Part shown: positions 24,752 through 32,526 of the stretch, piece after piece
How the letters are laid out: each line of letters begins with the position of its first letter
Numbering within the stretch: the first letter of the stretch is position 1
NCBI GenBank assembly: GCA_902563055.1
Contig: CACEWE010000013.1
Span: forward strand, 1 to 43,452
Direction of reading: 5' to 3'
Source of the DNA: an uncultured Gammaproteobacteria bacterium
GTDB taxonomy: Bacteria; Pseudomonadota; Gammaproteobacteria; Francisellales; CACEW01
DNA length: 43,452 bases
Notes under the pieces: generated by a model
Database searches by the model: none
Seen by the model: only the letters and a program-made list of their open reading frames with translations
What the model was told of the DNA's origin: nothing
Position numbers and translations under genes: made by a program

Positions 24752-25558
24752 ATGGATACATTAGATCTTTTTTTTGAGCAGTTATGGCAAGATTACGTGA
24801 TGCGAGCACCACAAGCACAAGAGATTTTTGATTTATTTAAAGCACAAGGTGAGACGCCGCTCAATGATCACGTCGCTTTTCGAACCTTAAACCTTCCGGG
24901 CATGGATATAGAGGCGTGTAGCGCTTATTTTCTAAGCCATGGTTACGTGCAGCAAGGTGAAAAAATGCATTTTGCGCAAAAAAAACTCGATGCTTATTAT
25001 TTTACGCACCCAAAGTCATGCTATCCCAAGATTTTTATTTCTCATTTACTACTTGATGATTTATCAGCTAAAACACAAGAAATATGCAAGGCTATTCATC
25101 AGGCTGTGCTTGCTCAGGCGCCAAGTCCACAGCAGCTTTTACTTGCTGGACGTTTATGGCCCACTTTATGCTATGAGACTTATCAGCAATTACTTCAAGA
25201 GAGTGAATATGCGGCGTGGTTTTATGTTTTTGGCTTTTGTGCCAATCATTTCACTATATTTATTAATGCATTGCAACATTTCGATAGTGTTGCAGCGGTC
25301 AATACTTTTTTGTTAGAAAGTGGTTTAAAGCTTAATGATGCCGGTGGGCTTATTAAAGGCTCGCCATCAGATTATCTTGAGCAATCAAGTACGAAAGCTG
25401 CTAGTGTTACGGTGAAATTTGAGCAAGGTACCTATCAAATTCCAGGCTGTTACTATGAATTTGCCAAGCGATATGCCATGTCAGATGGTCGTTTGTTTCA
25501 GGGCTTTGTGCCAACATCCGCTGATAAAATATTTCAAAGCACCGATAGCAAAAAATAA
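24752..25558 (+). CDS. DUF1338 family protein (VOC-superfamily dioxygenase type)
   Basis: 268 residues, the short form of the DUF1338 family. A longer member (HglS/YdcJ) is an iron-dependent 2-oxoadipate dioxygenase/decarboxylase in lysine breakdown. The likely metal ligands are conserved: His39 in NDHVAFRTLN, a histidine in CANHFTIFIN (about 167-176), and a glutamate in GCYYEFAKRY near the C terminus. The terminal motif GRLFQGFVPTSADKIFQST is also typical. The exact substrate of short members is not established, so a 2-oxoadipate-like keto acid is only an inference. It has a strong ribosome binding site (GGAGGG) and no lysine catabolic genes beside it. Confidence 0.85.
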   Translation: MDTLDLFFEQLWQDYVMRAPQAQEIFDLFKAQGETPLNDHVAFRTLNLPGMDIEACSAYFLSHGYVQQGEKMHFAQKKLDAYYFTHPKSCYPKIFISHLLLDDLSAKTQEICKAIHQAVLAQAPSPQQLLLAGRLWPTLCYETYQQLLQESEYAAWFYVFGFCANHFTIFINALQHFDSVAAVNTFLLESGLKLNDAGGLIKGSPSDYLEQSSTKAASVTVKFEQGTYQIPGCYYEFAKRYAMSDGRLFQGFVPTSADKIFQSTDSKK

Positions 25559-25642
25559 GGGTGTTTTTTATGTAATATCCAGATGCAATCCATTATTGCC
25601 TGTGTTAAAATAATTTTTTTTTGAATGTTCAAGGAGCGCGTG

Positions 25643-25915
25643 ATGTCAAATAAACCTTATCATAATCATTGGGTACAACAAGGTTCAGAAGATGCTGCAG
25701 CGCATAGCCAGCCACGTTTTAGCAGCACTTTTTTGAAGAAGTTTGGTGCCTGTTTAATTGGATTTGCTATTGTGATGATGCTTTGGCATAGTTTTGCAGG
25801 AAACAATACCCATCATAGCAAGGCCCCAGCTGCAACAAATGCACAAAACCAAAAAGTAGCGATGCGTACGATTCCCGTAAGCCTACCAAACGCTCAAAGT
25901 GATAGCGAAGCATAA
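25643..25915 (+). CDS. small single-helix membrane protein before minC
   Basis: 90 residues from ATG 25643, chosen because AAGGAG lies 6 bases upstream; an earlier in-frame ATG (25625) precedes this element. The N terminus is polar (MSNKPYHNHWVQQGSEDA), one membrane helix follows (about 34-53, FGACLIGFAIVMMLWHSFAG), and the rest is a low-complexity periplasmic tail rich in Ala, Asn and Ser. I do not recognise the family. It ends 13 bases before the minC start, whose ribosome binding site overlaps its stop codon region. It is therefore probably transcribed with minC, and a role near the division site is only a guess. Confidence 0.65.
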   Translation: MSNKPYHNHWVQQGSEDAAAHSQPRFSSTFLKKFGACLIGFAIVMMLWHSFAGNNTHHSKAPAATNAQNQKVAMRTIPVSLPNAQSDSEA

Positions 25916-25928
25916 AGGAGACCATTTG

Positions 25929-26648
25929 ATGAGTAACAAGCATTTTCAGGTAAAAGGTTCACAATTTACCTTAACCGTTTTGGAACTATACACCTCGGAT
26001 TTAAAAGCCTTTGAAGCCCAGCTTAAAGAAAAAGTCCAATTAGCACCAAAGTTTTTTCGTTTTGCCCCAGTTGTGGTTGATGTTAAGCATCTTCCCTTGG
26101 AGCAAGAAATAGATTTTAACGCACTAAAAAATTTACTGTGCCAAATTGAGCTCATTCCAGTGGCCATTCGTGGCGCGCATTTAGCATGGCAGCCGCGCAT
26201 TGAAGCAGCTCAAATGGCCATTATGCAATCTAGTGGCGATGGCAAAGAAAGTGCTATCAATCTTAAAGATGCAGAAAAAAATGCAATGCAGCAAAAATCT
26301 TGCCAAGAAATTCGAAGTCAAGGCTCTTTACTTGTTACCCAGCCAGTGCGCTCGGGCCAGCAAATTTATGCCCAAGGCGGCGATTTAGTCGTTATTTCTT
26401 CGGTAAGCCCAGGATCTGAGCTTTTAGCCGATGGCAATATTCATGTTTATGGAACCTTACGTGGTCGCGCGCTGGCAGGCGTGGGTGGCAATGATCAATC
26501 GCGCATTTTTTGCAATAGCTTAGAGGCAGAACTTGTGGCGATTGCTGGTCAGTATAAAATATTTGATGATATTGCCTCTCCTGAGCAGGGTAAGGCCAAA
26601 CAGTTGTATTTAAAAGATGGCTCCTTAATGATTAGCACATTAATGTAG
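25929..26648 (+). CDS. minC: septum site-determining protein MinC
   Basis: 239 residues from ATG 25929, which has AAAGGAG 8 bases upstream; the longer open frame from 25899 would start inside the previous gene. MinC inhibits FtsZ polymerisation away from midcell. The N-terminal FtsZ-binding domain is about 1-105. A linker (about 106-130) follows, then the C-terminal beta-helix domain (VTQPVRSGQQIYAQGGDLVVISSVSPGSELLADGNIHVYG-type repeats). GRALAGVGGND and the SLEAELVAIAGQY segment are MinD-binding hallmarks. The gene is 75 bases upstream of minD, which also has its own -10 element. Confidence 0.93.
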   Translation: MSNKHFQVKGSQFTLTVLELYTSDLKAFEAQLKEKVQLAPKFFRFAPVVVDVKHLPLEQEIDFNALKNLLCQIELIPVAIRGAHLAWQPRIEAAQMAIMQSSGDGKESAINLKDAEKNAMQQKSCQEIRSQGSLLVTQPVRSGQQIYAQGGDLVVISSVSPGSELLADGNIHVYGTLRGRALAGVGGNDQSRIFCNSLEAELVAIAGQYKIFDDIASPEQGKAKQLYLKDGSLMISTLM

Positions 26649-26689
26649 CTTTTTTATTGTGCTTTAGCTGTAATTTAGATAAATTTAGG

Positions 26690-26695
26690 TATAAT
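26690..26695 (+). promoter_or_regulatory. -10 element upstream of minD
   Basis: A perfect TATAAT lies 28 bases before the minD ATG in the minC-minD gap, with a weak GCTGTA at 17-base spacing. An internal promoter for minDE is plausible. Confidence 0.35.
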
Positions 26696-26723
26696 AGTTT
26701 ACTTTCAATAGAAGGAAAAAAAC

Positions 26724-27548
26724 ATGGCAGAAATAGTAGTAGTAACATCAGGCAAGGGTGGTGTGGGTAAAACCACCACAAGTGCTGCAATTGGTACCGC
26801 ATTAGCACTAAAAGGTTTTAAAACCGTAATTGTCGATTTTGACGTGGGGCTTAGAAACTTAGATTTGGTTATGGGTTGTGAAAGACGCGTGGTTTATGAC
26901 TTAATTAATGTCCACAATGGCGAGTCCAAGCTAACTCAAACCTTAATTAAAGACAAGCGGGTTGAGAATCTTTTTATCTTACCTGCCTCGCAAACTCGCG
27001 ATAAAGATGCCTTAAGCAAAGAAGGTGTGGGTAAAATTCTTGATTCCTTAAAAAAAGATTTTGACTATATCGTTTGTGATTCTCCAGCGGGTATTGAGCG
27101 CGGCGCATTCTTGGCTATGTATTATGCCGATCAAGCGATTATTGTCACCAACCCTGAAGTATCCTCAGTGCGCGATTCTGATCGTATTCTTGGTGTGCTT
27201 TCAAGCAAATCTAAACGCGCTGAAGATGGCAAAGAGCCTATTAAAGAACACTTGTTATTAACCCGTTATGCGCCTGAGCGCGTCAAGCGCGGTGATATGT
27301 TAAGTGTGGGTGATGTTCAGGAAATTTTATCTATTCCACTACTTGGTGTGATTCCGGAGTCTAAGTCTGTACTTCGTGCCTCTAACCTTGGTACACCGGT
27401 GAGCTTAGATCGTGAATCTGATGCCGGTCAAGCTTATCTGGATGCAGTGAGCCGCTTTTTAGGAGAAGAGGTTCCAATGCGTTTTGTTGAAGAAGAGAAG
27501 TTTTCTTTTTTGAAAAATATCTTTAGAAAACGGGGGGCAATGGCATGA
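26724..27548 (+). CDS. minD: septum site-determining ATPase MinD
   Basis: 274 residues. It is a membrane-associated ATPase that recruits MinC and oscillates with MinE. The deviant Walker A motif SGKGGVGKTT (9-18) carries the signature lysine K11 as well as K16. Also visible are VDFDVGLRNLDLVMGCERR (38-56) and the switch region YIVCDSPAGIERGA. The C-terminal amphipathic membrane-targeting helix is FSFLKNIFRKRG, close to the end. GAAGGA precedes the start by 8 bases. The stop overlaps the minE start (ATGA). All key residues are present. Confidence 0.97.
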   Translation: MAEIVVVTSGKGGVGKTTTSAAIGTALALKGFKTVIVDFDVGLRNLDLVMGCERRVVYDLINVHNGESKLTQTLIKDKRVENLFILPASQTRDKDALSKEGVGKILDSLKKDFDYIVCDSPAGIERGAFLAMYYADQAIIVTNPEVSSVRDSDRILGVLSSKSKRAEDGKEPIKEHLLLTRYAPERVKRGDMLSVGDVQEILSIPLLGVIPESKSVLRASNLGTPVSLDRESDAGQAYLDAVSRFLGEEVPMRFVEEEKFSFLKNIFRKRGAMA

Positions 27549-27871
27549 GTTGGTGGAAAAAAACAATCCAAAATATTTTCGTTCGTGAAGGATCTGCAAA
27601 TTTAGCTAAAGATCGTCTTCAGGTTATTTTAAACCATGAGCGAGTGGCTAAAAACGGCCCAGATTATCTAAGCGCAATGCGCCGTGAAATCATGGAAGTG
27701 ATTGCTAAATATACCCAAATTTCTCCAGAAGAAGTAAAGGTAGATTTTGAACAACACGATGGTCGCTCAGTTCTAGAGCTTAATGTGGTTTTGCCAGAGC
27801 AAGAAAAAGCCAAGGCAGCAGCTACCAAGGCCAAAACAGCGAAGTCTAAATCTGCAGCCACTGCATCTTAA
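27545..27871 (+). CDS. minE: cell division topological specificity factor MinE with extended tail
   Basis: 108 residues; most MinE proteins have about 88-90. The N-terminal membrane and MinD-interacting region (about 1-30, with AKDRLQVILNHER at 21-33) and the C-terminal topological specificity domain (about 35-86, EIMEVIAKYTQISPEEVKVDFE) are complete. The last 20 or so residues (KAKAAATKAKTAKSKSAATA) are an alanine/lysine-rich, low-complexity extension. MinE stimulates MinD ATPase activity and places the division ring. Translationally coupled to minD by ATGA. Confidence 0.95.
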   Translation: MSWWKKTIQNIFVREGSANLAKDRLQVILNHERVAKNGPDYLSAMRREIMEVIAKYTQISPEEVKVDFEQHDGRSVLELNVVLPEQEKAKAAATKAKTAKSKSAATAS

Positions 27872-27889
27872 GGCATAAGTAGGCCCTCA

Positions 27890-28702
27890 ATGTTTGGCTT
27901 TTCAACTATTTCTGATCCCAAGTGGCGCCATTATTTTGGTGTTGCAGGGATCAGTGTCAAAGAGTCAAAGTCGATACGGTTTTGGGGACATTTTGTGGGT
28001 TATATTTACTTGCTTCTGGCCATTGCTATTTTAGCACTGTGGCAGCTGCTGCTTGATCACCATCTGGTTTTAGCCAATGTTACCTATTACCATGTGTGTG
28101 TGCTCGCTGCCTTAGTAGGGCTTTATAGTAGTTGCCTTTTCTCATGTCGGCTTAAAAAGCGCTTTATGCAGCAAAACTGGATGTTGCCGGTGGTTTCAGT
28201 ATGCTATGCAGGGCTTATAATGGATCACTCCTTGCCGATGTATCATTATCTGGCACCCCTTATTAGTTTAATTTTAATGCTTTACAGTATTCAAACCCTT
28301 TGGGGTTTTTTATTTGATGGCAGTTTGCGTACGACCTTGGTGACGGCAGTAGTGACGGTGATTACTTTTGGTTTATTGGCTGCGGGCATTGATCCTGCTA
28401 TTGATAGTTTGCAAGATGGTATTTGGTGGGCCATTGCTACGGTCTCTACGGTGGGTTATGGTGATGTGGTTCCCGGTTCTCTTTTAGGTCGTATGCTAGG
28501 GGCTTTATTAGTAATGATGGGTTTTATACTGTTTGCTGTTATTACTAAAAACATTCTTGCTATGGTTATTAAAAAAGAATCTGCTCGCGGTCAAGCGCAG
28601 CGTGATCAGCTTGATCATGTGTTTAGTGATATCAAGCAGATAAAAAAACAACAACAAGAGATACTCGATACCTTACAAAAGCTCAATAAGAAAAAAAGCT
28701 AA
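27890..28702 (+). CDS. voltage-gated-type potassium channel
   Basis: 270 residues. About six membrane helices: roughly 33-55, 66-86, 99-112, 119-140, 146-165 and 196-218. The pore loop carries the potassium selectivity filter TVGYGD (187-192). The cytoplasmic C terminus (225-268) is charged and probably a coiled coil (SDIKQIKKQQQEILDTLQKL). An N-terminal soluble stretch of about 30 residues precedes the first helix. There is no RCK/TrkA domain, so gating signals are unclear. It starts 18 bases after minE with AGG upstream and may be expressed with minCDE, although no functional link is known. Confidence 0.87.
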   Translation: MFGFSTISDPKWRHYFGVAGISVKESKSIRFWGHFVGYIYLLLAIAILALWQLLLDHHLVLANVTYYHVCVLAALVGLYSSCLFSCRLKKRFMQQNWMLPVVSVCYAGLIMDHSLPMYHYLAPLISLILMLYSIQTLWGFLFDGSLRTTLVTAVVTVITFGLLAAGIDPAIDSLQDGIWWAIATVSTVGYGDVVPGSLLGRMLGALLVMMGFILFAVITKNILAMVIKKESARGQAQRDQLDHVFSDIKQIKKQQQEILDTLQKLNKKKS

Positions 28703-28714
28703 GGGCTCTGGCTA

Positions 28715-29560
28715 TCAGCGAAGATATATTGCAATGAGAATAATCAGTGCCAAAATATGTTGTTTGGAAAAGATTCGAATATAATCTTCACGATTTTTTA
28801 CAAGGTGTAATTTGCCAATTTGATACATCGCAATGGTAAAGACTGCTGCAAGTATAACAAAGTAGTTGGGGCTAAAATGAAGTAAGTAGCCAATGAGTAC
28901 AAGTAGGGCAATCATCATGGTTTCAAAACAACGAATCATCAAGATACTATGCTGACCAAAAAATAGTGCGGTAGATAAAATGCCAATTGCTTGATCATCT
29001 TGTTGATCGGCCATTGCATAGATGGTGTCGTAGGCTATGGTATAGCAACAGGCGCTGGCAAGGAGTAGAAAACTGAGCACGTTTAATTGTGCCTGTACTG
29101 CGGCAAAGGCCATTAAAATGCCAAGGTTAAAGCTAAAGCCTAACACGACTTGGGGAAAGTGGGTAAAACGTTTGCAAAAGGGATAGAGCGCTGTCATTAA
29201 AACCGCAATGACACTAATAGCAATAGCGAGTGTATTGAGTTGTAAAACTAAGATCAAAGCTATGGATAAGAGCACGAGTATGCATCCTATCGCCTGGCGT
29301 ACACTGAGGGTTTTTGCTGCAAGTGGTCGCGTGGCAGTGCGCGCCACGTGTGGATCGAGCTTGCGATCGATGAGATCGTTTACTGCGGCTCCTGCGCTGC
29401 GCATAATGATGGCACCCAAGGTAAAAATAAGGATGTTTTTTAAAGAAGGCATGCCTTGTGAGGCCAGTACTAAGGCCCAGTACATAGGCCAAAGTAAAAG
29501 TAAAATGGGCCAGGGTTTATCCAGACGCATTAGCTGTATATAGGGAAGCATGGCTTTCAT
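28715..29560 (-). CDS. ubiA: 4-hydroxybenzoate polyprenyltransferase
   Basis: 281 residues with about eight or nine membrane helices. It joins a polyprenyl chain to 4-hydroxybenzoate in ubiquinone synthesis. The first aspartate-rich motif is NDLIDRKLDPHVARTATRPL (62-81) and the second is YDTIYAMADQQDD, both binding Mg-diphosphate. It ends only 12 bases from the channel gene, tail to tail. It starts 9 bases after ubiC on the same strand with AAGGAA as ribosome binding site, so the pair supplies successive steps of the pathway (chorismate to 4-hydroxybenzoate to prenylated product), matching the need of the cyo quinol oxidase for ubiquinone. Confidence 0.95.
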   Translation of the reverse strand: MKAMLPYIQLMRLDKPWPILLLLWPMYWALVLASQGMPSLKNILIFTLGAIIMRSAGAAVNDLIDRKLDPHVARTATRPLAAKTLSVRQAIGCILVLLSIALILVLQLNTLAIAISVIAVLMTALYPFCKRFTHFPQVVLGFSFNLGILMAFAAVQAQLNVLSFLLLASACCYTIAYDTIYAMADQQDDQAIGILSTALFFGQHSILMIRCFETMMIALLVLIGYLLHFSPNYFVILAAVFTIAMYQIGKLHLVKNREDYIRIFSKQHILALIILIAIYLR

Positions 29561-29569
29561 AGCATTTCC

Positions 29570-30130
29570 TTAATATTCCATAGACAAGATAGGCTTGTGA
29601 ACCAGCTTGTCAAAAAAGCATTCTTCTATAACTAATGGCCAATGGCTATAGCTAAACGTTGAGCGGCGCCAAAAATAGTGGTTTTGTTCTGGTGCTCCTT
29701 CGCATATGGGGCTCTTAAGTGCGCTAGATTTGATCTTAGCGTATTCAAAATCACTACGGCTGACTTTGGGATTGTCATACAGCAGTGTTTGACCAATAGG
29801 TTTGTTCTCTAAATCTTCAAGTTCATAACTAAGCTGGGTGTAGGTATCGTGCGGAACGATAACGCGAGCAAACATCACGATTTGATCATCTAAGGTATGG
29901 GTGATTTCGCGAAACCAATGCTCTTGTTGCGCAGCATTTTTTTCAAGCAAGGGTTTTAGGTAATGGAGCTGTTGTGGATGAAGCGTGCTCCAATATTGTT
30001 GTAAGACGTGCATCTGATGGGTTTGTGCACACGCTTGCAGGGCATGGGTAAGGTTTTGTGTGTCAAACATCCAAGGCCGAAGGTGTGGTGGAATATCAAG
30101 AGCGCTTGCTTGGGGTGCAGTATGCCACAT
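29570..30130 (-). CDS. ubiC: chorismate lyase
   Basis: 186 residues. It converts chorismate to 4-hydroxybenzoate and pyruvate, the first committed ubiquinone step. The central pattern HWFREITHTLDDQIVMFARVIVP matches the UbiC signature W-x-R-E-x-x-L...AR-x-V-x-P. ELEDLENKPIGQTLLYDNP (LGxxPLGxxLF) and a C-terminal RRSTFSYSHWPLVIEECF follow, the end segment carrying the product-binding glutamate. Low identity is normal for this family. Placement directly before ubiA supports the call. There is no clear ribosome binding site at ATG 30130, and the upstream spacer is rich in hairpins. Confidence 0.88.
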   Translation of the reverse strand: MWHTAPQASALDIPPHLRPWMFDTQNLTHALQACAQTHQMHVLQQYWSTLHPQQLHYLKPLLEKNAAQQEHWFREITHTLDDQIVMFARVIVPHDTYTQLSYELEDLENKPIGQTLLYDNPKVSRSDFEYAKIKSSALKSPICEGAPEQNHYFWRRSTFSYSHWPLVIEECFFDKLVHKPILSMEY

Positions 30131-30184
30131 AAAGGTATCATAAATGCTAAAGGGCCATTGTAAGAAAAATCTCGCTTAATGTAA

Positions 30185-30221
30185 ATGGGACGGTTGCAAA
30201 TCTTGTTTGCAATCGTCCCAT
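30185..30221. other. 16-bp hairpin upstream of ubiC
   Basis: ATGGGACGGTTGCAAA (30185-30200) pairs with TTTGCAATCGTCCCAT (30206-30221) around a 5-base loop, with only one G-T pair. Neither strand has a T-run after the stem, so it is not a standard terminator. It lies 55 bases before the ubiC start codon on the minus strand. Confidence 0.7.
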
Positions 30222-30244
30222 AAAGGCAAAACCAGTGCTAGAAG

Positions 30245-30281
30245 AGCATAATACAAAAGCAAGAGTGCCTTGTATTGTGCT
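30245..30281. other. second 12-bp hairpin in the same spacer
   Basis: AGCATAATACAA (30245-30256) pairs with TTGTATTGTGCT (30270-30281), with one wobble position and a 13-base loop. It overlaps a 10-base palindrome TGCTATAGCA (30278-30287). It is 32 bases beyond the stop of the orphan membrane protein gene, again with no T-run. Confidence 0.6.
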
Positions 30282-30312
30282 ATAGCATGGTTAAGATAGG
30301 AGGGGGGTGCTA

Positions 30313-31722
30313 TCAGTCACTATGATCCTCACTTAGGGCTTCAGGATCTGCGTCTGTTGACTCGGACACATTTCTATTGAGTATAGCACATTCAAGTGCC
30401 GCCGTTTGTGCAATAGATGGTTCTGTCCTAGGAGGGTTATCTGAATCTCTTAACCAGAAAATGCCACACACTCTCTTAGCTCCTGTTCTTGTTCTCTCAA
30501 CTTTTAGATCATCTTTTAGAACATTAGTGTGTTTTTCTGCCCTCAAACTTGGGAGTATCAAATATTGTAGAGCAACAACAAGCGAGCCACATAATGCATT
30601 CATCATTACGATCCAGGCATTATCATTATCTGCAAATTGAGCACTTGCTGCTGATGAAAGCATCATAAGAATAGTAAATGAAATCATGTTTTCTAAGGAA
30701 ATGTTGCAACCAGATAGCCCGGAGCCCATCCTTTTAGCTATCATTTCCTCTCCATCAACTCCAAATAGATTTATTAACAAGGCTCTAAATCCATCAGATT
30801 TTTCTTGCACCAGCAAAAGCTGGGGAATAAAGGTCATAAACGCACCAGCAAGTATCATACGACGCATAAAAGTACTTTGGTCTTGATCGTTGTAGGCCTT
30901 CGCCTCAGGTGGCCAGGGATTTCCAGCTAAATCATCACAAATAACGGGATTAGTAACTATACTCCCGTTGCTCCAGCAACGGTGCATATTTTGAACATAA
31001 CTTTTTTCATAAAGGTTAAGGCCATAGATTCCTGCTGCGCATATTGAGAAACTAGCTCCAAGTGTAAGTACCGTTCTTTTCGGGGCTGTGGGAGTATTGC
31101 TATGTCTAGCATGGGCTCGATTAAGAAGTACACTAGATAATAGTGATGCGGTGTTTTCTATAACATTACAAGCGCTTATTGCAGTTATTGCAAAGAAGAT
31201 AGCCTCTCTATTGCCAATCACGTCTGTATCTTTTGTATGTATCATTAGACTTCTTGCAAAATACAGGATGGCAAAACGTGCTGGCCATGCAATGAAGCCC
31301 ATTGGGTGCCAAAGGACAGCATTGAAGTCCTGTTCCCGAATAAGCCCCACTCCCTGTAGTCGAAGTTTTTTAAATGCTTGGTTGGCTTTTTCTATACGAT
31401 CAGATGCTAGGTATAGAGAGTAGGCTGACAACGTACCAAAAGCTAAAAAGCGATTCACATTGCCTTTAAGGTCATGCCCAAAATCTTTGGTGCTTGCAGT
31501 TAACCACCCTAATGTTACATAAAATAGGTTAGAAAATATTTTTAGCTGTCTAATTTTCTCGACTTGCCTGGTGTAGCGCTGCAATGATACGAGCTTACCT
31601 GCAAAGTCAGAAACATATCGATTTGTGGGGGGGTGGTATTCAAAGCCTTCCGGTAGCGCTACTGCCTGTGCCATGGGTGCTGCGCCCTCACTTTGTAATA
31701 GAGGTGTTTTTGTTGATGGCAT
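30313..31722 (-). CDS. orphan multi-pass membrane protein with soluble ends
   Basis: 469 residues; no domain recognised. The N-terminal ~65 residues are soluble (MPSTKTPLLQSEGAAPMAQA...). About eight hydrophobic helices follow: near 68-84, 93-110, 140-165, 173-198, 222-240, 290-312, 345-365 and 368-392. The last ~75 residues are soluble and end in an acidic Ser/Glu/Asp-rich tail (SESTDADPEALSEDHSD). A likely non-cytoplasmic loop contains CWSN...VICDD. AAGGAGA precedes the start by 6 bases. The helix count and layout resemble the other orphan protein (17916-19061), but no residue-level similarity is obvious by eye. Secretion or a host role is conceivable but not shown. Confidence 0.68.
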   Translation of the reverse strand: MPSTKTPLLQSEGAAPMAQAVALPEGFEYHPPTNRYVSDFAGKLVSLQRYTRQVEKIRQLKIFSNLFYVTLGWLTASTKDFGHDLKGNVNRFLAFGTLSAYSLYLASDRIEKANQAFKKLRLQGVGLIREQDFNAVLWHPMGFIAWPARFAILYFARSLMIHTKDTDVIGNREAIFFAITAISACNVIENTASLLSSVLLNRAHARHSNTPTAPKRTVLTLGASFSICAAGIYGLNLYEKSYVQNMHRCWSNGSIVTNPVICDDLAGNPWPPEAKAYNDQDQSTFMRRMILAGAFMTFIPQLLLVQEKSDGFRALLINLFGVDGEEMIAKRMGSGLSGCNISLENMISFTILMMLSSAASAQFADNDNAWIVMMNALCGSLVVALQYLILPSLRAEKHTNVLKDDLKVERTRTGAKRVCGIFWLRDSDNPPRTEPSIAQTAALECAILNRNVSESTDADPEALSEDHSD

Positions 31723-31789
31723 TTATTGTCTCCTTATTGTGATGTTTTGTTTGAATTTATTGTTCAATAAAATGTTTTTGAATTTATAA

Positions 31790-31816
31790 GCTATATTATA
31801 TTTACAGTGATGTCAA
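31790..31816 (-). promoter_or_regulatory. candidate promoter of the orphan membrane protein gene
   Basis: On the minus strand a perfect TTGACA (31816-31811) is followed after 15 bases by TATAGC (31795-31790). The spacing is shorter than ideal. The surrounding region 31723-31947 is very AT-rich and holds no other recognisable feature. Confidence 0.3.
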
Positions 31817-31947
31817 TAAAAAGTTTTGGTATATTGTATTTGTAACCGTTATTGTTATATATTTATGTTTCGTGTATTTTTTTGTTAATACCTTGTGGTT
31901 GTTTTTCAAGCATAATCTTTGTTAAGGAGTATGATATTTGCAAAATT

Positions 31948-32451
31948 TTAGGATAATTTTTTCAAGGCATCTAAAAGTGCAATGTTGTGCCCTAATTGAA
32001 TTTTAAGGCGCTTAATTTGTCCTTTAGAGAGTTCAATGGCATATTGAGCTGGTTTAATACTGCTGTAACGTTTTAAGCGGAGAACATAATGAAAGAAGGA
32101 TTCATTTTTTTGCCGCGGGGCTTGTTTTTCCATAGTGTAGGTTTTGACTATAGTGCCCTTGCTATCAAGAAAAAGGATATCTAGATCAATCAAGCAATCT
32201 TTCATCCAAAAGTCTTGAATGCCCTCTTTGTCAAAAATAAAAAGCATGCCTTCCTTGGGTTTTAGGGCGCGAATATGTGATAAGCCTTGTGCTCTAAGTT
32301 CTGGGGTATTGGCAATACGAAGATGAAAGACTTGACCTTTGATATGAAGTGCTAGCGTTGGCGGTTTATTTGCACAAAGGATGCTGCTGGAAAAAAGTAT
32401 TATCATTGAAAAGATAAAACGCAGCGTAGTTTTTTTGAGTATGCTTGGCAT
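31948..32451 (-). CDS. secreted DUF192 family protein
   Basis: 167 residues from ATG 32451. The longer open frame would overlap the start of the divergent hslO, and the chosen start gives a clean signal peptide (MPSILKKTTLRFIFSMIILFSSSILCA, cut probably after CA). The mature part shows the DUF192 pattern: FHLRIANTPELRAQGLSHI, then PKEGMLFIFDKEGIQDFWMKDCLIDLDILFLDSKG. The family is small, periplasmic or secreted and of unknown biochemical role. The C-terminal ~45 residues (KRYSSIKPAQYAIELSKG onward) are usual too. No good ribosome binding site is visible. It is divergently oriented to hslO with a 75-base gap. Confidence 0.75.
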   Translation of the reverse strand: MPSILKKTTLRFIFSMIILFSSSILCANKPPTLALHIKGQVFHLRIANTPELRAQGLSHIRALKPKEGMLFIFDKEGIQDFWMKDCLIDLDILFLDSKGTIVKTYTMEKQAPRQKNESFFHYVLRLKRYSSIKPAQYAIELSKGQIKRLKIQLGHNIALLDALKKLS

Positions 32452-32526
32452 GATGCTATATTTAGTGGTGATTTTATCAGATATCAGTATAATACCTTCT
32501 ATTATGCAAGAAGCAAAGGATAATGG

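Noticed and set aside
29214-29492. Open frames on both strands overlapping ubiA
   Set aside because: They are out-of-phase or antisense shadows of a clearly conserved gene.
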